Origin: Terrabacter sp040702505
GTDB lineage: Bacteria; Actinomycetota; Actinomycetes; Actinomycetales; Dermatophilaceae
DNA length: 64,000 nt
Assembly: GCF_040702505.1 (NCBI RefSeq)
Contig: NZ_JBFBLC010000001.1
Location: 1,116,001 to 1,180,000 of the forward strand
Direction: 5' to 3'
Below, one piece after another: positions 57,714 through 64,000 of the stretch (its first letter is position 1; each line of letters begins with the position of its first letter). A model generated the notes under the pieces. That model saw only the letters and a program-made list of their open reading frames with translations. It had not been told where the DNA came from and ran no database searches. Both the position numbers and the translations under genes were made by a program.

Positions 57714-60026
57714 TCAGCGGCGCCTCGCCTTGCGGCGGCGCTTGTCGTGGCGCTCGATCAGGACTTCCTGGAGGTCCTCGAGTGGCTCCCCGGCCTCGGA
57801 GAGGTGGTGGCGCACCCAGCGTCCGTCGGAGCCGAGGTCCCAGCGCGAGGTCGTGTCGGCGAAGGCGAGGTCGATGAGGTCGCGCAGCTCTGCGATGTGG
57901 CCCGGGTCGGTGATGCGCACGAGGGCCTCGACGCGGCGGTCGAGGTTGCGGTGCATCATGTCGGCGCTGCCGATGTAGACCTGCGGGTCGCCGCCGTGGT
58001 CGAACCAGAAGACCCGGGAGTGCTCCAGGAACCGGCCGAGGACCGACCGCACGCGGATGTTCTCGGAGAGCCCCTCCACGCCCGGTCGCAGCGCGCAGAT
58101 GCCGCGGACCCAGATGTCGACGTGCACGCCGGCGATGCTCGCCCGGTAGAGGGCGTCGATGAGGGCCTCGTCGACGATGGCGTTGGCCTTGATGACGATG
58201 CGACCGGGGGCCGCGCCCTCGCGGCGGGCCTCGTGCAGGTCGACCTCGTCGTCGATCAGGTCGATCAGGCCGGAGCGGACCGTGCGCGGGGCGACGAGCA
58301 GCCGCTTGAACTTGCTGCGCGGCGCGAAGCCCGAGAGGAGGTTGAACAGCCGTGAGAGGTCCTCGCCGACCTGCGGGTCGGTGGTGAAGAGGCCGAAGTC
58401 CTCGTAGACGCGCGCCGTCTTGGGGTTGTAGTTGCCGGTGCCGATGTGGCAGTAGCGCACGAGTCCCTCGGGCTCCTGGCGGACCACGAGACACAGCTTG
58501 GCGTGCGTCTTGAGGCCGACCACGCCGTAGACGACGTGGACGCCCGCCTCCTCCAGCTTGCGGGCCCACGAGATGTTGTTGACCTCGTCGAAGCGGGCCT
58601 TGATCTCGACGACGGCCAGCACCTGCTTGCCCGCCTCGGCCGCGTCGATGAGCGCGTCGATGATGGGCGAGTCGCCGGACGTCCGGTAGAGCGTCTGCTT
58701 GATCGCGAGGACCTTGGGGTCGCCGGCGGCCTGCTCGATGAAGGCCTGCACCGAGGTGGAGAAGGAGTTGTAGGGGTGCTGGACCAGCACGTCCTTCTGG
58801 CGCACCGCGGCGAGCAGGTCGATGGCCTTGGCGCTCTCGGTGGGCGCGAAGTCGGGGTGGGTCCGTGGGAAGAACTTGGGGAACTCGAGGTCCGAGCGGT
58901 CGGTGTCGGCGATGGTGAAGAGTCCGCGCAGGTCGAGCGGCGTGGGCAGCATGTAGATCTCGCGGTCGCTGATCTGCAGCTCCCGGGCGAGCATGTCCAG
59001 GACCTTCGGGTCGATGTCGTCCTCGACCTCCAGGCGGATCGGAGGACCGAACCGGCGGCGGGTCAGCTCCTTCTCGAGGGCCGTCAGGAGGTTCTCGGCG
59101 TCGTCCTCCTCGACCTCGAGGTCCTCGTTGCGGGTGACGCGGAAGCTGAAGTGCTCCTGGACGAGCATGCCGGGGAAGAGCTGGTCGAGGTGGCTGGCGA
59201 TGACGTCCTCGAGCGGCACGAAGCGCTTGCGCTCGACCTCGGAGTCGACGTCCTCCTCGACGAGGATGAAGCGCGGCAGGCTCGGCGGCACCTTGACGCG
59301 CGCGAAGTGCTCGCTGCCGGTCTTGGGGTTCTGGAGCAGCACGGCGAGGTTGAGCGAGAGGCCGGAGATGTAGGGGAACGGGTGGGCCGGGTCGACCGCG
59401 AGGGGGGTCAGCACCGGGAAGACCCGATCGGCGAAGAAGTAGTGCAGCGGCTCGCGGTCGTCCTCGTCGAGGTCGTCCCAGCGCACGATGGTGATGCCCT
59501 CGTCGTCGAGCGCCGGACGGACCTCGTGCTGGAACACCGACGCGTGCTGCTGCATGAGCTCGTGCGCGACCCGGGCGATGCGCTCGATGAGCTCGCGCGG
59601 CTCGAGCCCGGCCGCGGTGCGCACCGCGAGACCCGTTGCGATGCGGCGCTTGAGACCGGCCACGCGCACCATGAAGTACTCGTCGAGGTTGTTGGCGAAG
59701 ATCGCCAGGAAGCGGGTGCGCTCGAGGAGCGGGACCGCCGGGTCCATCGCGAGCTGGAGCACGCGCTCGTTGAACTGCAGCCACGACATCTCCCGCTCGA
59801 GGTAGCGGTCGGCCGGCAGGTCGTCCTCCTCCTCGGCCCTCGCACCCGGCACCACGAAGCGGCCGTTCGGGGCGCGCGGGGGCACGCGCCGGGTCGGCAC
59901 CGTGGCAGTGAAGGAGCTCACCTCGGCCGCGTCGCTGGTCGGCTCCTCGGCGGCGGTGTCGCCGGTCGCAGTGGAGGTGTCCGCGGTCTCGTGGAGTTCA
60001 GTGCTGGTGAGGCTGCCAGTGCTCAT
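57714..60026 (-). CDS. ppk1: Polyphosphate kinase 1
   Basis: A 770-residue PPK1. An acidic, Thr-rich N-terminus of about 65 residues precedes the N domain (YLEREMSWLQFNERVLQLA). The catalytic phospho-histidine is in YCHIGTGNYNPKTARVYEDFGLF, with the second His region DIWVRGICALRPGVEGLSENIRV and HGGDPQVYIGSADMMHRNLDRRVE. ATG 60026 is chosen; a frame extending to 60101 adds non-conserved residues. The enzyme makes polyphosphate from ATP reversibly. It is followed by the MutT1-like gene, a common actinobacterial pairing. Confidence 0.93.
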   Translation of the reverse strand: MSTGSLTSTELHETADTSTATGDTAAEEPTSDAAEVSSFTATVPTRRVPPRAPNGRFVVPGARAEEEDDLPADRYLEREMSWLQFNERVLQLAMDPAVPLLERTRFLAIFANNLDEYFMVRVAGLKRRIATGLAVRTAAGLEPRELIERIARVAHELMQQHASVFQHEVRPALDDEGITIVRWDDLDEDDREPLHYFFADRVFPVLTPLAVDPAHPFPYISGLSLNLAVLLQNPKTGSEHFARVKVPPSLPRFILVEEDVDSEVERKRFVPLEDVIASHLDQLFPGMLVQEHFSFRVTRNEDLEVEEDDAENLLTALEKELTRRRFGPPIRLEVEDDIDPKVLDMLARELQISDREIYMLPTPLDLRGLFTIADTDRSDLEFPKFFPRTHPDFAPTESAKAIDLLAAVRQKDVLVQHPYNSFSTSVQAFIEQAAGDPKVLAIKQTLYRTSGDSPIIDALIDAAEAGKQVLAVVEIKARFDEVNNISWARKLEEAGVHVVYGVVGLKTHAKLCLVVRQEPEGLVRYCHIGTGNYNPKTARVYEDFGLFTTDPQVGEDLSRLFNLLSGFAPRSKFKRLLVAPRTVRSGLIDLIDDEVDLHEARREGAAPGRIVIKANAIVDEALIDALYRASIAGVHVDIWVRGICALRPGVEGLSENIRVRSVLGRFLEHSRVFWFDHGGDPQVYIGSADMMHRNLDRRVEALVRITDPGHIAELRDLIDLAFADTTSRWDLGSDGRWVRHHLSEAGEPLEDLQEVLIERHDKRRRKARRR

Positions 60027-60222
60027 GCAGCCATCGTGGCACCGAAGGGTGACGCGGGGGTGACGTCGTCCCGACTCCTGCCGGGCCTGGGTGGTCCGCA
60101 CGGGCCGGAAGGAGTCGACGGCCGTTCGTCATGATGCTCTGAATTCTGCCGCGGCAGCGCTCCCCACGCCGGTCGAGGCGCGGACGGCCACCGTGGCTGC
60201 CTGCCGCGCCGGCCGCGCCTGA

Positions 60223-61137
60223 TCAGCGGGCGAACTGGCGGTGCACCTCGACGTCCTCGAAGCCGAGCGCCGTGTAGGTGCGGACCGCGGCGACGTTGTC
60301 CTCGTCGACGTAGAGCTCCACGCGGTCGAGACCGAGCGAGCGCAGGTGGTCGAGGCCCAGCACGGTGACGGCACGTCCGAGGCCCTGCCCCTGGCGGTCG
60401 GGGGAGACCGCGACGACGTAGACCTCGCCCACTCGACCCTCGGGCGGATCGACCTTGGTCCAGTGCGAGGCGGCGAGGACGTCGGGGTTCTCCGCGTCCA
60501 CGACGAGGATCAGGCCCGCGGGATCCCACCAGGGCTCCGCCGTGCGCAGGTCGAGGTCGGCGCGCGTCCACGACCCCTGCTCGGGATGGGAGGCGAACGC
60601 GGCGGCGTTGAGGGCCAGCCACGCGTCCTCGTCACGGCCCGGCTCGAAGGAGCGGACGGCATACGCAGGCGGGAGCGTCGGCGCCGGCCACGACGGGCCG
60701 GAGCGCAGCGAGCGGCCCATCACGTGCAGGGAGCGCACGGGCTCGAGCCCGTTGGCAGCCGCGAAGGCGGTGGCGACGTCGGCGGCCGCGCCGCTCGCGT
60801 GGCTCCACAGCCGTATGCCGTCCGGCAGGCGTTCGAGGAGGGCCGTGCCCACGCCCCTGCGGCGGGCTCCGGGGGCCACGACGAGCTCGGCGGACACCGC
60901 GCCGTCGGCCGCGGCCCGGCTCTGCGCGTAGCCGGCCAGGGACCCGTCCGTGCCGGTGGCGAGCAGGTGCTGCACGCCCGAGTCGTCGCGGGCCTGCACC
61001 GAGAGGCGGAACTGCTCGGACAGCGGCTGCGACCCGTCGTCGGCGGCCGCGTCGGCGGCCAGCGCCAGGACGGCGGCGGCCTCGTCGGCAGTGAGCGGGG
61101 TCGTCGCGTCGCGCAGGGCGACCGTCGGGCTCGGCAT
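60223..61137 (-). CDS. mshD: MshD, mycothiol synthase
   Basis: A 304-residue protein made of two GNAT domains. The first ends in AELVVAPGARRRGVGTALLERLP; the second has VGEVYVVAVSPDRQGQGLGRAVTVLGLDHLRSLGLDRVELYVDEDNVAAVRTYTALGFEDVEVHRQF, the MshD signature. It acetylates Cys-GlcN-Ins to finish mycothiol. ATG 61137 is chosen; the frame continues upstream without family-like sequence. Confidence 0.93.
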   Translation of the reverse strand: MPSPTVALRDATTPLTADEAAAVLALAADAAADDGSQPLSEQFRLSVQARDDSGVQHLLATGTDGSLAGYAQSRAAADGAVSAELVVAPGARRRGVGTALLERLPDGIRLWSHASGAAADVATAFAAANGLEPVRSLHVMGRSLRSGPSWPAPTLPPAYAVRSFEPGRDEDAWLALNAAAFASHPEQGSWTRADLDLRTAEPWWDPAGLILVVDAENPDVLAASHWTKVDPPEGRVGEVYVVAVSPDRQGQGLGRAVTVLGLDHLRSLGLDRVELYVDEDNVAAVRTYTALGFEDVEVHRQFAR

Positions 61138-61279
61138 ACGGCGATTCCACCACAGCGGCCGCGCCATCCCTCGCGGGCTGTCCCACCCTGCCGCTATCGT
61201 CCGGTCCCAGGGCACGGGGGGCCCTGCACACGCAGCTCACACGACCGCGGGTCGGTCCGGCGCTCGCCGTGTGCCCGCA

Positions 61280-61301
61280 GTTCACAACACCGTCACTCAG
61301 C
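61280..61301 (+). promoter_or_regulatory. Weak PHO-box-like repeat before the 5'-nucleotidase
   Basis: GTTCACAACAC followed by CGTCACTCAGC resembles two 11-bp PHO units, the second poorly matched. It lies about 85-106 bases upstream of the secreted 5'-nucleotidase start, a sensible place for phosphate control, but the match is much weaker than that before pstS. Confidence 0.3.
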
Positions 61302-61385
61302 AATGCCCCAAGCGCACCCTCCGGGCACTAGCCTCCCGGGGTGCCCACGGGCACGCGACCCACACCGCTGACAAGGGGAAAGACC

Positions 61386-63182
61386 ATGTCCCGTACCACC
61401 CGTCGCATCACGGGCGTCGCCGTCGCAGGCATCTGCGCCGCGGCACTTGCGGCACCGGCCCTCGCGGCTCCGACCGCGGGGCCCGACACGAGCAAGGCTC
61501 CGGGCAAGACCCAGCTGAAGATCCAGATCCTGTCGTTCAACGACTTCCACGGCAACCTCGAGACGCCGTCCGGCTCGAGCGGCAGCCTGCAGACCGGCCC
61601 GACGAAGACGGACACCACCCCCGTCGGTGGTGTCGAGTACCTCGCCACGCACCTCAAGCAAGCCCGCGTCGGCCACCCCAACACCGTCACGGTCGCCGCC
61701 GGTGACATGGTCGGGGCCTCTCCGCTGCTGTCCGCGGCGTTCCACGACGAGCCGACCGTCGAGGCACTCAACGACCTCGGCCTCGAGGCGACCTCCGTCG
61801 GCAACCACGAGTTCGACGAGGGCTACAAGGAGCTCCAGCGCCTCCAGCACGGCGGGTGCATCGACGACGGCGACGGCGCCAACAACCAGAACTCCTGCCC
61901 CGACGGCACCTTCACCGGCGCCAAGTTCCAGTACCTCGCGGCCAACGTCGTCGAGAAGGCCACCGGCAAGACGATCCTGCCGCCCTACTGGGTCAAGAAC
62001 TTCAACGGGGCCAAGATCGGCTTCATCGGCATGACGCTGAAGGAGACGCCGTCCATCGTCACGGCCTCCGGCGTCGCCGGGCTGCAGTTCAACGACGAGG
62101 TCAAGACCGCCAACGCGCTGGTCCCCGTCCTGAAGAAGCAGGGCGTCAATGCCATCGTCGTGCTCGTGCACCAGGGCGGCACCCCGCCGGCCAACACGCC
62201 CTACGACTACACCTGCAAGGGCGGCGGCTCGCTGTCGGCCGACTCGCCGATCATCCCGATCGTCAAGAACCTCGACCCGGCCATCGACATGGTCATCTCG
62301 GGCCACACCCACCAGCCGTACGTGTGCGCCATCCCCGACGCCAACGGCGTCCCGCGCCTGGTCACGTCGGCGTCCTCCTTCGGTCGTCTCTACAACGACA
62401 CCGAGGTCACCTATGACCGTCGCACCTCCGACATCGTCCGTCCCACCGAGGCCGACTCCGTCAACAACCTCGTGACGCGCACGGTGGCCAAGGACCCGGC
62501 CCAGACGAGCCTCATCGCCAAGTACAAGGACCTCGTCAAGGCGATCGCGAGCAAGGTCATCGGCAGCATCTCGGCCGACATCGTCCGTGCCCAGAGCGAT
62601 GCGGGTGAGTCCCCGCTCGGTGACCTCATCGCCGACGCCCAGCTGGCCGACCCGTCGGTCGTCACGGGCGGCCAGACGCCGGTCGTCGCGTTCATGAACC
62701 CGGGCGGCATCCGCACCGACCTCACCTACAAGGACTCCAAGTACGGCGAGGCGCTGGGCCAGGTGACCTACGAGGAGGCGTTCAACGTCCAGCCGTTCAA
62801 CAACTACCTCGTGTCGATGAACCTCACCGGCCAGCAGATCTACGACGTGCTCAACCAGCAGCGGACGGGCGCCAACTCCGGTTCAGGCGCCAAGATGCTC
62901 CAGGTCAACAAGGGCTTCACCTACACGTGGAGCAAGGCCACGCAGAAGGTCGTCGACGGCACGGTGGCCATCAACGGCACGCCGGTCGACAAGGCCGCGT
63001 CGTACCGCATCGTGACGAACAACTTCCTCTCCGACGGTGGCGACAACTTCCCGGCCTTCCAGGGCGGCACCGGCAAGTACTTCGGTGGGCTCGACATCGA
63101 CGCCTTCGCGAACTACCTGTCCCAGCCGCAGAACGCCAACTACGCGCCCGCCCCGGCGACGCGTATCTCTGTGGTTTCCTGA
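61386..63182 (+). CDS. Secreted 5'-nucleotidase/2',3'-cyclic phosphodiesterase-type metallophosphatase
   Basis: A 598-residue exported enzyme with a signal peptide (ending near ALAAPALAA). The metallophosphatase domain has FNDFHGNLE, AAGDMVGASPL, TSVGNHEFDEGYKEL, VLVHQGG and ISGHTHQPY, all five metal-binding blocks of the 5'-nucleotidase family. The C-terminal nucleotide-specificity domain has SPLGDLIADAQL, FMNPGGIRTDL and NFLSDGGDNFPAF. It releases phosphate from extracellular nucleotides. ATG 61386 follows AAGGGGAAAGACC. It may be phosphate controlled (see 61280). Confidence 0.92.
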   Translation: MSRTTRRITGVAVAGICAAALAAPALAAPTAGPDTSKAPGKTQLKIQILSFNDFHGNLETPSGSSGSLQTGPTKTDTTPVGGVEYLATHLKQARVGHPNTVTVAAGDMVGASPLLSAAFHDEPTVEALNDLGLEATSVGNHEFDEGYKELQRLQHGGCIDDGDGANNQNSCPDGTFTGAKFQYLAANVVEKATGKTILPPYWVKNFNGAKIGFIGMTLKETPSIVTASGVAGLQFNDEVKTANALVPVLKKQGVNAIVVLVHQGGTPPANTPYDYTCKGGGSLSADSPIIPIVKNLDPAIDMVISGHTHQPYVCAIPDANGVPRLVTSASSFGRLYNDTEVTYDRRTSDIVRPTEADSVNNLVTRTVAKDPAQTSLIAKYKDLVKAIASKVIGSISADIVRAQSDAGESPLGDLIADAQLADPSVVTGGQTPVVAFMNPGGIRTDLTYKDSKYGEALGQVTYEEAFNVQPFNNYLVSMNLTGQQIYDVLNQQRTGANSGSGAKMLQVNKGFTYTWSKATQKVVDGTVAINGTPVDKAASYRIVTNNFLSDGGDNFPAFQGGTGKYFGGLDIDAFANYLSQPQNANYAPAPATRISVVS

Positions 63183-63211
63183 GCCGACTGCTCGATCCAC
63201 GAACTGCCGAC

Positions 63212-63241
63212 GCGGCCCGTCCCCGACCGGGGGCGGGCCGC
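63212..63241. terminator. Hairpin after the 5'-nucleotidase gene
   Basis: GCGGCCCGTCCCC (63212-63224) and GGGGGCGGGCCGC (63229-63241) form a 13-bp stem with a single G-T pair around GACC, 30 bases after the stop and 22 bases from the convergent glnR stop. Confidence 0.7.
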
Positions 63242-63263
63242 GTCCCGCTGTGCCCGCGTCGCC

Positions 63264-63968
63264 TCAGGTGCCGGCGGGCTCGGTGGTCGGTGCGCCGGCT
63301 CGGTCGGGAACCAGGCGGTAGCCGACGTTGCGGACGGTGCCGATGAGGGCCTCGTGGTCCGGGCCCAGCTTGGCGCGCAGCCGCCGCACGTGCACGTCGA
63401 CGGTGCGCGTGCCCCCGTAGTAGTCGTAGCCCCAGACCTCCTGCAGCAGCTGGGCACGCGTGAACACGCGGCCGGGGTGCTGGGCGAGGTACTTGATGAG
63501 CTCGAACTCCTTGTAGGTCAGGTCGAGGGGCTGCCCGCGGAACTTCGCCGAATAGCTGGCCTCGTCGATGACGAGCTCGCCGGAGGTGATCGGCAGGTCG
63601 AGGTCCGGCTCGTCGCCCTGGCCTCTCGTCATGGCCAGGCGCAGGCGCGCGTCCACCTCGGCAGGGCCGGCGGAGTCGAGCAGCACGTCGTCCAGGCCCC
63701 ATTCCGCCGTGAGCCCCGCGAGGCCGCCCTCGGTGAGCACGGCCAGCAGCGGAGCCGCGATCCCGGTGGCGCGCAGCACCCGGCACAGCGAGCGCGCACT
63801 GGCCAGCTCCCGTCGCGCATCGACGATGACGACGTCGCAGTCCGGCGAGTCGACGAGCGCGGTGGCTTCGGCGGGCAGGATGCGGACCGTGTGGCTCAGC
63901 AGCCCCAGCGCGGGCAGCACCTCGGCGCTCGGGGCGAGCGCGTTGGTGAGCAGCAGCAGTCGGGCCAT
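63264..63968 (-). CDS. glnR: GlnR, nitrogen-control orphan response regulator
   Basis: A 234-residue regulator with an atypical receiver (LLLLTNALAPSAEVLPALGLLSHTVRILPAE, VVIVDARRELASARSLCRVLR) and an OmpR-type winged helix (PLDLTYKEFELIKYLAQHPGRVFTRAQLLQEVWGYDYYGGTRTVDVHVRRLRAKLG). The N-terminal TNAL..EVLPALGLL and AEWGLDDVLLDSAGPAEV blocks are those of actinobacterial GlnR, which controls nitrogen assimilation without a partner kinase. No histidine kinase adjoins it. The start codon at 63968 leaves 32 bases to the window end. Confidence 0.9.
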   Translation of the reverse strand: MARLLLLTNALAPSAEVLPALGLLSHTVRILPAEATALVDSPDCDVVIVDARRELASARSLCRVLRATGIAAPLLAVLTEGGLAGLTAEWGLDDVLLDSAGPAEVDARLRLAMTRGQGDEPDLDLPITSGELVIDEASYSAKFRGQPLDLTYKEFELIKYLAQHPGRVFTRAQLLQEVWGYDYYGGTRTVDVHVRRLRAKLGPDHEALIGTVRNVGYRLVPDRAGAPTTEPAGT

Positions 63969-64000
63969 CTCGTGCAGGATAGGCGAGACTGGTCACCCGC

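Overview
The window is high-GC DNA from an actinobacterium. mshD (mycothiol synthase), a GlnR-type regulator, ppk1 with a MutT1-type NUDIX/phosphatase, a SigB/F-type sigma factor and a RepSA/tyrosine-integrase element all fit Actinomycetota; gene order and codon use suggest Micrococcales, perhaps Intrasporangiaceae, but that placement is inference.

Layout. 1-5255: a SipW-type signal peptidase, an Ig-repeat secreted protein whose N-terminus looks like a SipW substrate, a small membrane protein and a two-component pair whose kinase has an eroded ATPase domain. 5291-7850: a secreted PQQ-type propeller with a C-terminal ricin lectin, and a small lipoprotein. 7940-25599: an integrated element bounded by 49-bp direct repeats, one lying inside tRNA-Lys(TTT). 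It ends with RepSA-like initiator, excisionase and tyrosine integrase, and carries persulfide/sulfur genes (ArsR-rhodanese, MBL-rhodanese, MFS, DsrE), redox proteins (DsbA-like, AhpD-like, thioredoxin-like), several SRPBCC proteins and at least three decayed genes. No conjugation gene is visible.

25983-33680: beside the tRNA lies a compact signalling locus: a lone cyclic-nucleotide-binding protein, a GAF-GAF hybrid kinase with two receivers, a stand-alone receiver, a receiver-cyclase, a PGM1-type ATP-grasp ligase and a CRP-type regulator. The middle genes overlap by 4 bp or lie 2 bp apart, suggesting a phosphorelay-controlled cyclic-nucleotide circuit tied to a ligase. This is my best candidate for an undescribed system.

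33826-50508: class A penicillin-binding protein, a chloramphenicol-phosphotransferase-like kinase, a PadR-like pair, a DUF1023 hydrolase with a small partner, an ArsR/MFS/GNAT/PhzF cluster, a YbhB protein, the sigma factor, lutABC for lactate oxidation and small conserved proteins. 50640-63968: phosphate and nucleotide backbone genes: PhoU-like protein with PiT transporter, pstSCAB behind a clear PHO box, the NUDIX protein, ppk1, mshD, a secreted 5'-nucleotidase and glnR. Phosphate uptake (PiT, Pst), polyphosphate storage (Ppk) and extracellular nucleotide scavenging therefore sit side by side.
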